DNA of 64,000 nucleotides from Pyricularia pennisetigena (lineage: Eukaryota; Ascomycota; Sordariomycetes; Magnaporthales; Pyriculariaceae). The stretch lies in assembly GCF_004337985.1 (NCBI RefSeq), contig NC_043742.1:4577259-4641258 (forward strand), read 5' to 3'. Positions 10,860 to 24,059 of the stretch are shown one piece after another. The position numbers were made by a program, and so were the translations under genes. Numbering within the stretch: the stretch's first letter is position 1; every line of letters begins with the position of its first letter. The notes under the pieces were generated by a model. The model did not search any database, was not told where the DNA came from, and saw only the letters and a list, made by a program, of their open reading frames with translations.

Positions 10860-12724
10860 ACGACCCTCATGTTGGAGTTGGGAAAAACAGATAAAGAGGT
10901 TGTGGTGCGTGTGCGGAATGAGCAGCGCCATTGGATGTGGCAACAAGACTGGCATTGGAGCAGAATGCGCAAGCCAAGCAAGACGGCCCTCTTCAATATT
11001 AAAGAGGCAGCGACTGGTGACGTTACAAGACGCGACAAAAAGAAAAAAAAATGTTTGGCGTTCGGAGGGCGGGCTCTGTCGACAACACGATGGCATGATA
11101 GGGCACCGATATCCTGACCCTTAGAGGCCCGAGGCCTCATGATACCTTGCGACAGGGTACAGGACTTATTCTTTTTTTGCATGGATCCTGGAGTCGTTTT
11201 CTTTCATTTTTCAGCGCTCTATCCAGTATACTAGGGATCGGCCTGGACACAAGATCAAGGCCCACCCATTCCTGGGATGGTTAATGGATCGATCGACGAA
11301 AGAAGCCTTCGGCTTCAGGGTTTTCGTGATCATGGACGAGTGCTAATGGAAATATTCCCCCAGTTGTCACTTTAGCATTTGCGCTTTTCCACTACTACCC
11401 TCTTGTTTGGTTTTTGTGCGATTCTTGTTACCGGGTCGGGACCGTTTCTATATTGAGTCTACTTGAACTGCTACTACCATTTACTGTTTTTTTTTTTTTT
11501 TTTTCTTCCTCTTTGGTATCGGACCGTCATGTGTTCCTTATTGGCTCTTCTTCTTTCTCTACCCTTCGCATTATATATTTAAACAGCCCCGTCCGGTAGC
11601 ATCTTTCCGTGTTTTTTTTTTGTCATAGACAGTTCATTATTCCCTCGTTTCTATGCGGTTTTGTCCTCATTCTGGTGATCCATGTGGTAATCTGCATTTT
11701 ATGCATGGACTTTGGCTACGGTAAATGGGAATCTACAGAACGTCCTGTTTGCCATTTGCCAACAAAAAATTATCGGGTTCAAAATCCGGTCTTTTCTTTT
11801 CTTTTCTTTATTGTTTTTCCTTTTGGAGTCGTGTATTACACTTGCGTCTCGAGTATTTGATGGTATTCCGTGATAGCACCCTCAGCTCACCTTGAGACGG
11901 TCCACCCTGGGGCCGAACCCTCACGGCAAACGTTCAGTCTCTCAAGGCCAATGAATTTGTACGAACTATCTGCCTGGCATCTAGGTCTTCCAAGACAGGC
12001 AAACTTGCCAAGGCTAAAATGTCTCGTCTTGTCCTAGGCAGAACATAATAAGGAGGTATAGGAGGCATATGATGCCAGCAGAAGTGCTTGACTACGAGGA
12101 CCCTGGTATCTTCTGGTTTGATGACCAGCTAGGAAACGAAACTCTCTGTCAGCTGTGAGCTGGCCCATTGGCTGAACAGTCAATGGATAGGATACGCCAA
12201 AAATCCATGCATGTTTGAATCCCCTGATTATATGTAATCAAGAGACCAGCAAGAGAAAAAAAGACAAGCAATTATAATACCCAGTGAACTAAATAAACCA
12301 CAAAAACGAGGATTTCCCAGCGGTCACCCATTTAGGTAACTTTGGATCCAATACTACCAAACCCACTACCCCCGCGCCAAACATCATGACTTTGAGTGCG
12401 AAAGAATGGATTACGAACATCGAAAACGGCGAACTAAGTGTCGACACCCATGATCAAATATTACGGGTCGGATATATATAAATGGACCAAGGTTTACAGG
12501 ATAGCATTAGAATTCTCGGTATCGTGCACCAGCTACCCGAACAAGGTTGGTTGGTCCCTTGGGCGGGGAAATATGAAATTCAACGGCACTTTCGATTTAT
12601 TCTACCTTTTCTCAAATAGTTGACCTGCAACATTTGCCGGGCTTGGACTCCCCGCTCGGAGAACCATGAAAAAAGGGTGATGTAGGCGGCCGCCACGTTA
12701 CAAAAATCTCCCGCTGGGCGTACG

Positions 12725-12764
<40 letters not shown>

Positions 12765-13973
12765 GCACGGCCAACCCTCCCTCTCGATGTTCATCAACTG
12801 GTGCTTTTTACGCCACGGGAGACTCTACGGGAGACTATATCACGTGGTAGCGTCCAGCCCTGTTCGGAGACGCATGCTCGTTTCCGGCTCAACTGCAGAC
12901 AGTCGTCCAACACGCAAGAGCGCCGCCTCTATCCCTCGGGTAGTTGGCCGTTGGCCCACAGCAGCTACGGTATGAATGTTGCAACGGGAATGTACGACCC
13001 CTAGAAATGGGAGGCGTAGTATTATTCACCCACACGGTGGGCCACCTCGGCCAAGCCAGACGTGCCGTTCTTCAAGCCAGACTTGGACGGGACACGCCCC
13101 AGCGCAGCCCAATGGTGTGGATGGCCAGACGGCGGGACTGGTATTTTCGCCTGGCATAGGGCATGGGACCCGGAGCTGGGGAGTGAAGAGGTAATCTTTT
13201 TCTTAGCTGCCGTTGCAGCAAAGGAAATTGAACGCTTGGAAAAGGAAAGCAAACTGGATGATTCTGTGCGGTCTTACACTCTTTTAGCGGTGATGAGAAT
13301 TGCGTTGGAGGGGGGAAAGGACCAAAAAGCCCGTATTGCTAGTTTTTTGAGCCCATTCCACCTACGAGGGCACAAACAGCTGTTAAGAAGTAGATAGCCA
13401 TCCTGAGTATTGACTCCCTGAAGACTGAATAGCAGCCATCTCCATATTGAAAAAGGAACGCCATGTCCTTTTTCTAAACTTGCGTGCCAAGAAAGATCAC
13501 CAAGTGACGCCGTATTAAAAAGGCAACAATCATATCAAAGTGTGTTTGGTATCGAATGGTCATCTATCGTTAAAACCAGTTTGCCTTGGCGAAACTGAAG
13601 TTGGGATATGCAAAAATGAGGGGCATAGAAAGAGTGGCAGGATATCGGGTATTGTCCTCCTGGACCGTCCGCCATACTCGGACCAACACTTCTTCAATTT
13701 CAGTCCTTCATGAAGTCAAACTCCAAGATTCAATGGCTGCTTCTATGGCCGATATAGAAATGCATTTCGTAGTGGGGTGTAGCCCAAGATGGTGAGTATA
13801 TCGGGAATGTAAAAAAGGAAATGCCACACGCAGAGCTGAGACATACTCATTCTTAACCACGGTCCAGGTCGAAATTATCAACGCCGCATTATATATTAGT
13901 AAAGCAGAGGTAGGGACTGGGGGAAAAAAAACCCCAAAACTCAAGTTCGACAGATTAAATCCCCCTGGTAGGC
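10860..13973. other. Gene-free region between ras and the GPI-type protein
   Basis: The first ~1 kb is likely ras 3' UTR and terminator; it includes a 6-bp hairpin with 3-nt loop at 11302-11316. T runs occur at 11487-11504 and 12728-12763. Frames near 12762-13400 and 13586-13795 have no recognisable domain, conserved start or splice model, so I do not call a gene. Confidence 0.5.
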
Positions 13974-15884
13974 TTAAATTTGACCAACAATAACTGCAAG
14001 CAACGTCAACAGAAGAGCAGTGCCCGGGCTGCCCTTCAAGAGGACTGCCCCAGCCGTTGTCACAGTTGGCGGCGATTGCGTGGTTGGCACCACTGGAACG
14101 GATGGCGTAGTCCTAGGTGTTGCGGTAGTCCGTGGTAGACTAGAGCCTGTTGATGTCGGGCCAGGGCCAGTAGTTGGCGGCGTAGTAGTGGCCGAGGTCG
14201 AGGTCGAGGCCGACGCGGAGTCAGAAGCCGAGTCTGAAGTCAAGTTCGAACTCGAGACCGAAGAGGAGTCTGAAGCCGAGTCTGAAGTTGAGACCGAGGT
14301 TGAAGTGATCGGAATTGGCGCTCCGCTTGTAACAGCTCCACCTTGAGAAGCCGACGTGAGACCTGGCTCTGTTGATACAATACTCTGCGGACCCGACGGC
14401 GGGGTTGTGCCGTCGTTGACATCGCAGTACGCGAGATATTCTTCGAACTGGTCCCCAACGTACTCCCTGACACTGCCTGTCTGCGTCTCGTTTCTCCACA
14501 CGTCCAGGCAACCGAAGCAACCATTTACGTTATCCTGGTATGAGGAGCCTTCAATGCAAAGTCGGGGACGAAAACCTATATCTTGAGCTTCGAGGAAAGC
14601 GTCGTGGCATGGCCTGTAGCAAACGGCCATTCTTGGGGGGAGGTTTGCCCCGTTCTGCCGCCGATATAGTCTCTTCGCACGCTTCACGGCATTCCTGAGG
14701 TCCTTCCAAGACAGGATCCTGCGTGGTCCAATCAAGTTGTCCTCGCGCTTCTTGGGCTTGTACATGTGCAAGGCCGGGCTGCCTGGAGCGGCCGTGGGTT
14801 GCGCCACGGAGGCATGGGGAGTCCAGTCACCGGTGGTCACCGTGGTTGTCTGTCCTTCAACCACCTGAATAACCTCGTACTTCTCAAAGATAGAGCCTGT
14901 GAGTCCAAACTTTGTGGGATCCAAATTGAAGTAAAAAGGATTGGGAGGCACCCAGCCCGTCTCATTGCTGCTCGTCTCAGGGCCTATCTGAAGTGGTGGA
15001 GCAGGACGACAATACTGTGGCTCGCAAACGTAGTCCTTTGGAGGGCAACTGCTCCAAACGTTGCAGCCTTCTGGCTTCGGAGGACTGCAGATATAGCCGG
15101 GCTCACAACCCCACTTCAGCCTAGGATTGCTAGACCGGCGGGCCACAAGAGCAGCTGCTGTAGGTGCCGGGCAGACAGATACTGGCGAAGGTGTTGTGGT
15201 AGTTAGGATGATCGTCTCTGGGGCTAGAGTTATGGTTTGAATGATCTCTACAGTCTCAATGCGCGTCATAGTGCTTGCAGAAATAGTGCTGAAGACTGTT
15301 GACCCCGAGAGAGTCATGGTAACGGTCATTGGCGGGAATGTTGTTACCACAGTTGACAAGCTCGTTGTGGTTGCTGTCGTGGTCAGCCGGGTGGTCTGTC
15401 GCACTGTCTCGGTCGCGGTTGCAGTCTCTGTTGCTGTGAAGGATGCTGTGACAGTATCTGTTGTCAAAACGATCGATTGGACAGTCAAAGTTTTCGTTAC
15501 AGTTGAGGTCTCGGTTGTAGTTGACGTCTTGGTTACAGTTGCCGTGTCTGTCACCAAAGAACTAGTTGATCACCTCATAATCAGAAATTGTTTGAGCTCC
15601 TTGTATAAAAAGGGGGCTAAAGACGAGTATACTCACATTACAGTTGATATTATGGTCTTGGGAGGCACCACCTTGCTCTCAAAATATGCAGCACAACTCC
15701 CCTGGCCGCCTTCAAAGCAACGATCAAAGCAGAGGTAGCCTTCTTTGTGCTTGCAGTGAAGCAATATTCCTGCCTCGATCTCAGACGTCGCATTGTAACC
15801 CTGAAGGGACTGCCCCTCAGCGCCAGCAGCGAACGGACTGAGCGCCAGGGCTGCAGTAGCCCAAAACTGCCATGATAATACCAT
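13974..15884 (-). CDS. Secreted Thr/Ser-rich, Cys-containing protein, probably GPI-anchored; 2 exons
   Basis: Exons 15884-15637 and 15561-13974 give 611 residues. The start is the ATG at 15884, because the longer frame opens only with GTG. Residues 1-22 form a signal peptide (hydrophobic core ending in AGA). A Cys-containing segment (CKHKEGYLCFDRCFEGGQGSC) follows, then a long run of Thr-Val-Thr repeats expected to be O-mannosylated. Next come a Pro/Cys-rich patch with CEPGYICSPP and CEPQYCRP, a basic linker, and a second Cys domain (CYRPCHDAF, CFGCLDVW). A Ser/Asp/Ala repeat and Pro/Thr stalk follow. The C-terminus is hydrophobic (TALLLTLLAVIVGQI) after a small-residue region, the usual pattern for GPI attachment. 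I do not recognise a named family; a cell-wall protein or surface adhesin is the simplest inference. Confidence 0.8.
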
Positions 15885-18377
15885 GTTCTCGAAAAACAGA
15901 AGTAGCCTTGACACTGTAGATACCACTTGAGCTTCTCTAGCAATTCAAGCGTATCAAGCCTGCAGCTGACTTATGCACAGCCGGTGTGGAAGACAGACGT
16001 TTGCAACTGCGAGATTGAGCATCAAATTAGCAAAAGTTTTGGGGATGGTGCTTGGCGATTTGAAGCTCATACCTGTAGTGAACAGGAGGTACCTGGTAAA
16101 CAAGTTGTCTAGTTACTATGTCGTACTGGCTGCTCGTAGACAGTAGCTCTATCGACTTTGCCGGTGCCAATAAACTGTTGTGCAACTACGAAAACCCCAA
16201 ATCCAGGCCCGGCCAAGTTTACTGCAAATGACCGACTGCTTGCGACCTTGGAGACAGGGGCGGGCAAAAAGAAAAAAAAAAGAGAAGAGACTGGCCTGCA
16301 GGTGGGTAGCAGTGGAGGGCAGCAGCTTGCCAAATACATATCAGCAAGCGGCGACATGAGCCGCACCGTCACCAATGCAACATGGGCCTGTATTCCCCAG
16401 CCAACACATAATAAAGCTGGAGAGAAGGGCTGCCCGATGAGGCATCTGATCATACTCCTCGGCGGAACCCCGAGCTCCCAAGGGAAAGAGAGAGAGAGCT
16501 TCAAATGCAAGTGCCATGACATACGCCACAGCATCCAGAGAATGCAACGCCAAGTGGGCATGGGAGGAGTAGCGGCACCATAGAGTAACCATGTCTGATC
16601 CTTGTCGCTATTGCAGTGTACTTACAAGGGTAGGTATCTCACACCCGGACGGTGCACCCGGCCGGGAGGCGATATGATGGGTGTGTGTTAAGAGGAAAGA
16701 TATCTACTGGGAATTCTAACAACGGCTGGCGTCATCAGTCATCAATGGTCGTGGTAAAGGGTCCCGCTTCATGCTCCTGCTCACTACTACCGCATAGTTC
16801 GCTTGGCAAGATGGGTGCGCTGACAAGCGAACGAGAAACCATCTACCCAGCCAGTACACCAATGCATAGTATCACAGGACAGCGAAGGGAGCTCGTAATT
16901 CCTGGTAAGCTGTAGTTTCCATGACAGACAAAGATCTCTCTGCTTCTGCTCCTGCACCTTAACCATGAACCGCTCATGGAAGTAAGGTGGTATGTGTGGT
17001 CCAAGGAATGGATGTTTATAGGCTAAAGACACCAAGCAAAAGATACGATGGGTTCCTGCAGGCCAGATGGGGAGTACGGCTAATGGATGGTTGGTGGGGT
17101 TGCATTTTGGGTCAGAGACTAGACTGGACCTAGTGCTAGTCTGGATACCGAAGACGTAGAGTTATGGTATCTTTGAGGAGCAGAAAGGGCAGTCAATCAT
17201 CAAGGACGAGAAGTATGCGAAGGTCCAAACAAGAAGCCTCGGGCGCAAGAAGCGGGGGGAGCAGAGCCGGTTGTGGCAAGTAATGGGTGGTAGGTCGGGG
17301 GTTAACCAGAAGGACAAGTCCGGATTCAGATACCATATTGTACGACAACTGAAGGGAAGCCAGGCAAGCCTGAGGTAGATAGCAAGTAGGAAGGGAGGGA
17401 GGTGGTGTCCAAGACGTGGTTCGAATGCGGCAGGGGTGTCGTTGGTGGTGTTCTGTCGCCTTGGCATGGGCCGATGAAAGGCCGGACAAAGCCGTTGTGA
17501 CGGACTGCTATATAATAATAGCCAAAACGACTAACAAAAAGAGAATGGTGTCCAATATAAGGTGAATATAGTACCACACTCGTATCCGTATGTAGTCAAG
17601 ATCTCCACTTGCCTAGTGGGAACAAATAGAGAACAGAAAAAAACCTCACGACTTGGAGGGTGCACAGAGGTGTGTGGTAGCGGTCCGCATCGTCGTTGTC
17701 AGGCAAGGCTGCAAGTAAGGTGACGTTGGTTACTGCGGGGTTGATTATGATACCCCCTTCGCACGCAGCCGGGCTAGCCTATCAATCTTTGTGAAGGATT
17801 GAAAACTCAATGGGTGGAAATCGACATGATGTAGTGAATTCAATTAACTTGACTATTTCTGTTGGCTGTACCAGGACGGAATAATTGAGCGGATCTCGAC
17901 TGGGCTTTGCTCGTCGGTGAACTTCTGTTCTGCAGTCTGTCTTGTCTGCAATTGTGGTCGAGTCTATTTAACCACCAACCAACGACGTTGTTGCTGCTAA
18001 CTCAAGTTGGGAGTATTAATTATTGATAATGAGGGCTTCGCTTGCGTTTGCGCGTGCGTGCTTACATGGATTGCTTACCGAACCTCACCACTTTCTGGGG
18101 CAGACAGACAAAAGAAAGATGTACAAGAGCGTGTGGAGATGGTGGGTAAGACCAAACCCTCTGCTAGACTTAAGAAGTAATAGCACGCAGACAGAAGCAG
18201 GGTGAGCTATTTGTCTTTTTTTTTTTTTTTTTTTTTTTTTTTTCAGGAATTCAAGCTCAATCTGTGTAAATAAGGTAGGTGGTAGGTAATGTAGGCCGGC
18301 GCTATTGACATGGAAGCTGACTGCATCAATCTAGCAGACAAGGCAGTCATCCATGTCTTTGCGTTTTTGGTAGAATA

Positions 18378-18412
<35 letters not shown>

Positions 18413-18443
18413 CTTCTTCTCTTCCTCCTTCAAGGAAAGAACG
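15885..18443. other. Gene-free region
   Basis: No convincing coding signal. It presumably includes the promoter of the GPI-type gene just above 15885. Features are a CTAG-dense cluster at 17116-17143, T runs at 18216-18243 and 18383-18412, and TAGGTAGG-type motifs near 18275. A 150-codon frame on the minus strand at 16109-16561 has no recognisable domain. Confidence 0.5.
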
Positions 18444-18857
18444 ATGCGACGCAAGTCTACGGCGAAGGCGCTGGTTGAACCCAAGGTCGCTCCCATATCA
18501 ACCAATCACGAGTCGGCTAAGATCAATAAAAGCTGCCCAGTTGTGGGGAATAACGCATCTGGAAGGACTCGCGTAGATGCCGAAAACGTTACCACCTGGG
18601 ACGATCTCATCTACACACCTTCGATAGGCAGAGCCAACATAGGTGATAGTCGAGGTCAGTAAATTGCACTTGGACTTTTACGCGATTCTCAGTACGACAT
18701 ATGCGCTGTACTTCCTTCTTCTTCTTCTTCTTCTCTCCCTTTTTTCCTCCTCTCAACGCCTGGAGTAGCCATGATCGTCGATTCTGGACTCATTGGCGAC
18801 AACCATGTATCTGGGCATGGTTGCATGGCAACGCAGTCGGAATGCAGCTGGCAATAA
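18444..18857 (+). CDS. Doubtful small hypothetical gene; 2 exons
   Basis: The ATG at 18444 opens exon 18444-18654. A gtcagt donor, a strong polypyrimidine tract (CTT repeats 18711-18735) and a TAG acceptor lead in phase to exon 18769-18857, ending in TAA. The product would be 99 residues and basic at its N-terminus (MRRKSTAKALVEPK). I recognise no domain. Support is the phase-consistent splice model with a good intron; against it are the lack of similarity and the closeness of a T30 run just upstream. Confidence 0.25.
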
Positions 18858-20447
18858 ATCACATCTGCCGGGCGAATCAAATACGGGCTAAATGTGGAAT
18901 GAAGACCTTGAGGTCGCCGGGCGACCTTGATTGACTTCCAGACTTCTTAATTCATCTCCGAAGGGAGGACTCTGGACTCCCAACGGTAAGAAGATTTTAC
19001 AACAATGTATTCTCCTGAAATTTGTTCTCCCTTTTTTGCATTCTTTCCCCAGTCGTAGCCGGGCTCTCTAAGAAGAGAGGCACAAGGAAGGCGAGATACC
19101 AACCCCACCACTTCCATTCCCAACGAGCTGACAGCCGGAAGTCTCACAGATTTAGATCCTACATGTCAGCCTCCCCTTGACTACCTACTATCCAAAGGAG
19201 CTCGTGAATCAGATGCCTAGGCTTGTCTACCTAATTGCCCAAAGACGACAAAGCCACCGTATCTATCTACCGATCCACCTTGCAGAGGTATCTATGTCGA
19301 ACCAGCAAGGCTGAGAACTGCCCAACCAGTAAGCAAGAGCTGGGTAAGCCCTAGCTCTAGTCTCGGTTCTTCCTATTCATCCAGAATGCAACCTTCTCTC
19401 CGCTCTTCCCAACTCTGCCCAACAATAAACGCGACGCCAAGCCACCAAGCCTGCCAGATATGTACCTTATGAGTCCGCAGAAGGTGTGCAGACATTTCCT
19501 GCTCGGGTGTGGCTCGAGTGAGCCTGTTTTCTTTGTTTGGAATGCGGCATAATATCTCTCTTGTCCATCAATACAAGCAACCTCTGGATTCGGTACACTC
19601 CCTCCAGTGATTTTGCCACTCTTCTTGTTTGCCCAGGATGCTTGCGGATAGGGTCGGTCAGGTACTCAACCCGGGTACGCTGGGCTCGAAATCGAATGTC
19701 TTTTGGAAGTGAACCTATTGCTGGTCGACTTTCTGCCTCACCCAGATTCCTTTCCCTTCCTTGCTGATACGTGCATTCTACAGTGAATTTATTTCACAGT
19801 ATTCATATTTGATTATACTTTTTTCTTCTTTTGTATGTTTCTCTACCAAAATATCTTGGCCTCGAAGGGGCTTCCCGACCATCATACCGGTACACTGGCC
19901 CCAGCCAGATTTCAGATTGTTCTCTCTTTAAACCACGGTTGGGGGCGCCGTCTGACCCTGTCTGGCGGCGAAAGAGCCCATCCCTCCTTGCATCTGGGGT
20001 TAGTTCCGCCTCTTGGTCCCCTCCCAAAAGTCCGATTCGATTGCCCGTTTGTCCGCTTCTTTAGACAAAGAAAGAACTTCGCCATCGATGCGAGCACATG
20101 AGTAAATTTCTTGCCGCATTCGTGACTTTCAGCTTTCTCGGCATTCTTTGAGTGAAGGTTGCTGATGACCAAAACCTGATCTCTTAATCTCCAATAGCAT
20201 TCCACCCCGCTGTCAAGTCGCCAGAGTCTCTGTTTGTCTGTTTATGATGATGTCTCGCCTGTAATTTCTTGATGTGTGTTCAAGTCAACGCAAAGGCGCC
20301 AGACAAAACCTGTTCCTCTGACTGCGAACAAATTTTCCGGACCACCCAACATCTTCCTCGCCTGTTCCTGAAGCAAACGCTTCCTTGTCGGTGACGAAAA
20401 ATTGAATTGAAAGAGGACCGCAGAGTCCTCCTGCAAAGTCTGGCGCT
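18858..20447. other. Gene-free region upstream of the kelch gene
   Basis: No frame with a recognisable product. The stretch from about 19780 to 20440 is pyrimidine-rich on the + strand and probably contains the promoter and a long leader of the kelch gene. Confidence 0.5.
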
Positions 20448-23384
20448 ATGTCCAGGTCAACACATGCCCTGATGAGCAGGGCCTTCGTTGCTGCCATGGC
20501 CCTATCGTCAACCGTCATTGCACAAGAAGCAGGCTGGATGGAAAACCAGATCAACTCCACGATGTGCACATGGGAAGCATTGCGAGGTGAGCCCTGTTGT
20601 GTGGCCCACCGTCAAAGAATTTTATCGAACGGTTGCTAACCAAGGCTACACCAAAAAGCCATCCAAGTGAGGGACACTCTTTACTTAGACGGAGGCCATC
20701 TTGCCTGGGCCCCAGGACTTGCCGATGGGTCGTACGGACCTTATATGGTGGACGGTACGTGACCGTCTGGTCGATATCCACAAGTCCCTGAACCACTTAC
20801 AGAGTACCTAACACGAGAATCTAGACAATCCATTGGGGTACATGTACAGCCTCAACTTCGGCAAATCCTTCAATACTTCGGCCAATATAAGTTCCATTCT
20901 GGGGACTATATCTAAGGGCGGTGCCAGCTTTGCGCCGAATTACGTGGAGGGTGGGCTACTAGGCAACGATAACGAATTCTATTTCTATGGTGGCATGACG
21001 CGGCGCAGAGACAGTGTTGCGGCGCCTCGCGCAGACGACATCCTCAGTTACAAGGCATCAGGATCAGGAGCCAGCTTCCGGCGCGGGGTTGAAATCGCAC
21101 GCTTGCCGCAAGACAAAGATATAACCCGCTACGTGGCCTACGGCGGCGCTGTTAGTGCCCCATCGGAAAACAAGGCATTTTACTTTGGAGGCTTGCGGTC
21201 TCCATCACATGGCGAGATCTTTCAACCGCAGAGCCAGGACACGATCCGCATCACTCCCGTCAACGCCTCGAATACATTGATCAGTGTGGACCTCAGTCAA
21301 GATGCCGACAAACGGTGGAATAACATTACACTGCCCAACTTCATCAAAGGTCGGGCCAACCCAGAGCTGGTATGGGTCCCTTACGGCAAGCAGGGCCTTC
21401 TTATTGCTATTGGAGGTGTGACATTTCCAGAATACGCTACTACTACCCGTCGATCATCTAATCCAGCTCAGGCGGTAAGTCTATCCCGTGCACACTGCAC
21501 CTGTTTTCCGATTCTAAATGTTGCGAGTCTGCATATTAAACAGTGAGTTTCACAGGATGCCGATGGTCGGGATTTCATGAATATCATCGACGTTTACGAC
21601 ATCGCCAACGACAAATGGTATCAACAGCCGGCCAACGGACAGCCGCCGGGAACCATGGCCCGAGGCTGTACTGTGGTGGCCCCCGCACAAGACATGTCTA
21701 GCGTCAGCATATACTGGTATGGAGGATATAACGGACTCGACCCGCTCAAGGAGTTTAGTGACGACGTCTATCTCCTCTCGCTCCCTTCATTCCATTGGAT
21801 GAAGGTATATTCTGGAAAGCCCAGTCACGCTCGCGCAGGCCACAAATGCGTGATGCCTTACCCGGACCAGATGATGGTAATTGGTGGGTTTACCCCATTA
21901 ACAGGCGCCAGGTCCTCCTGTGTGGAAGGAAGTGTGATCCAGGTCTTTAACTTGACCTCACTGAAATGGCTGGACGCATACGATCCCGCAAAGTACAGCA
22001 AGTACGGCGTCCCCTTAATGATAAACGCCATGATTGGTGGCGATGAGCACGGCGGCGCTACATTGAAGTCACCCGACCCTACGGGATGGAAGACTGCAGA
22101 GCTCGGCAGCGTCTTCGCAGAGAGTTATCCAACATCAAAAATCGCCACGTATTACCCATACGCATCTGCCCCCAGTGAGAGCTCAACACGAAATGATGGC
22201 GGTGGCAATAGCGGCGGCCCTCCCAGCTTTACGTGGCCCCTTGTTGGCTCCCTCGTCGGCATCGTTGTCATTGCCATCATCGCCCTTGCGATTGTATGCT
22301 TCAGGCGCCGCCGTCGCCAAGCTCAAGGCGATGGTCAGGTCACTGAGGAGAGAGATGAGAATGGCAACAAGATTATTTCCTGGATGCGTGGCCACCCTAG
22401 CGAAGGCAAGACACCGACTGTGACGGCAACAGAGGATACATATTTCACTCCTGACATGGAAACTGGCACCCCGATTACCCCTGGAATCGTTCAGACGGTG
22501 CCTCCCGTAGCACCTGTTTATAAGCCAGCCCCGCCGCCGGCAGAGATGATGGATACGCAGGTGGCTGAGCTGATGGGTACGTATAGAATCTGCGCCCATA
22601 TCCTGACCTTTCAAGACTATCAGTTAACGTCTAGTCAACAGATACTTCTCCTCGCATCGAGCTGCAAGACACAGGCCTCACGCCCGTAGAAATCATCAAC
22701 AAACACTCCCACCTGCACCAGAACCATGGAGGCTCCATCCACAGCTCGAATATGTACTCTTCGATAGGCCAGACCGACCATGTATCAGGCATATCAAGAG
22801 TGTCGGGGCCGAGCGAAGCTGGTTTCCGCAATGACGACGCTGTCCAAGGTATCCGTCCCGATTCGCCAGCCCTTGGCTCAGTAGGCGCATACGGTGGTGC
22901 CGGGGCACGAGTCGAAATGGGCATCACTCAAAACTACCAGCCCGATCGCCAGCAAAGCCCGACTCCTCGCAACGAGTCGGGTGTCTCGGGAATCAGCGAC
23001 CGTGACCGTCGACACCTGCGACACTTGTCCGATGAGACGGTATCTTCAGTCCACAGCGGCGCAGGGATAGGCTCTCCTGGGCGCGGTCCCCTTTCACAAT
23101 ACATGAACGCCGACGGATCAAGCAGCCACACCGCCGACATATCCTCGGCCCAGGCAAACAATATCATCAGCCCGGCGAGCAGTGGGCCCACCGCGCTAGG
23201 CGGCAACCACCCTCTTGTAGGCACGCCGCCTCTGGTGTCGCCCCCCACGGCTGACGACGAGCCCCAGGATTATCTGAGCGTTCAACCACAGCAGCAAACT
23301 CGAGCCATCAATGCGCAGTATGGGAGCCCCTTGAGGAGAAGTATTTTCCGTGAAAGCGAGGATGATCTGGGCGGACGTATGTAA
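20448..23384 (+). CDS. Secreted-ectodomain kelch-repeat protein with one transmembrane helix; 5 exons
   Basis: Exons 20448-20586, 20659-20754, 20825-21474, 21556-22576 and 22642-23384 keep phase and give 882 residues. Residues 1-25 look like a signal peptide (core AFVAAMALSSTVIA). Residues ~45-470 contain repeated kelch blades with Gly-Gly pairs after hydrophobic strands (FYFYGGM, YVAYGGAV, AFYFGGLR, IYWYGGYNG, MMVIGGFTP), pointing to a beta-propeller. A Gly/Ser linker leads to one helix at ~522-544 (PLVGSLVGIVVIAIIALAIV), stopped by RRRRR. The cytoplasmic tail of ~330 residues is Ser/Pro/Gly-rich and low in predicted order. This type I topology resembles fungal surface kelch proteins proposed as sensors or cell-wall receptors. 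The ligand is unknown; no enzyme domain is present. Confidence 0.85.
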
Positions 23385-24059
23385 GCCGCCATGGCCTGCC
23401 TTTTTGTTCAATGAGTCAACGCAGCATATGTTGTTCTGTCATTGGCGTCGGGCGTTTCTCATTTAGTTTGATTTCATTTTCCTTTGTCGACTATTAGGCA
23501 TTCATCTTGGCATTTCTTGGAAATACTCATAATCATATGAACTTTGTTTCATTCATGTGCCTGTCTCTCTCTCATCAACATTAGAAAACTATACTAGCCT
23601 TAGGCTATGTATGGTGACGTTGCTCGGTGTAGCCATTGGAATCACAATGCAATCAAGCCCTTTGCCTTTTATTCAGATGCAACAGGAGCAGTTCAAGTCC
23701 AAATTACAGTCATGTCCAGAAGAAAATGAATCGCCCTTGGGTGATGATTTCTTCGAAAGTAGGAGTGAAGACATGACGATATTTGCGCGAGAGCTCCATA
23801 TATAACGCGTGTTTGTATGAGCCTAGCCCCTGATCGGGGCCGGCCAGCTATTGCGCTTCTAATCTATTTATAAGCTTATAAGTAGTCGACCAGACGCCAT
23901 GCATTTCAAGTATTCAATAATCGAGATAAAAAAAAAGCACTCTATGCAATAAAAAAAAAGGGCGTGCCTCGTTCCTTTTGTACAACAGCCAGCGTGAAGA
24001 GGCATGCGCAAAACCGCCCCCAAAACTCCTAACAACGCCTCTCCGCATCATAATTTCAT
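23385..24059. terminator. Convergent 3' region of the kelch and hydrolase genes
   Basis: These 675 bp lie between the stop codons of two converging genes and should hold both polyadenylation regions. AT-rich elements such as AATAAAA-like stretches near 23940-23960 fit. No coding signal is seen; the 82-codon frame at 23557 opens with GTG and has no domain. Confidence 0.45.

Noticed and set aside
15241..15738. 165-codon Val-rich frame on the + strand
   Set aside because: It is the antisense of the Thr-Val-Thr repeats and crosses the intron of the GPI-type gene.
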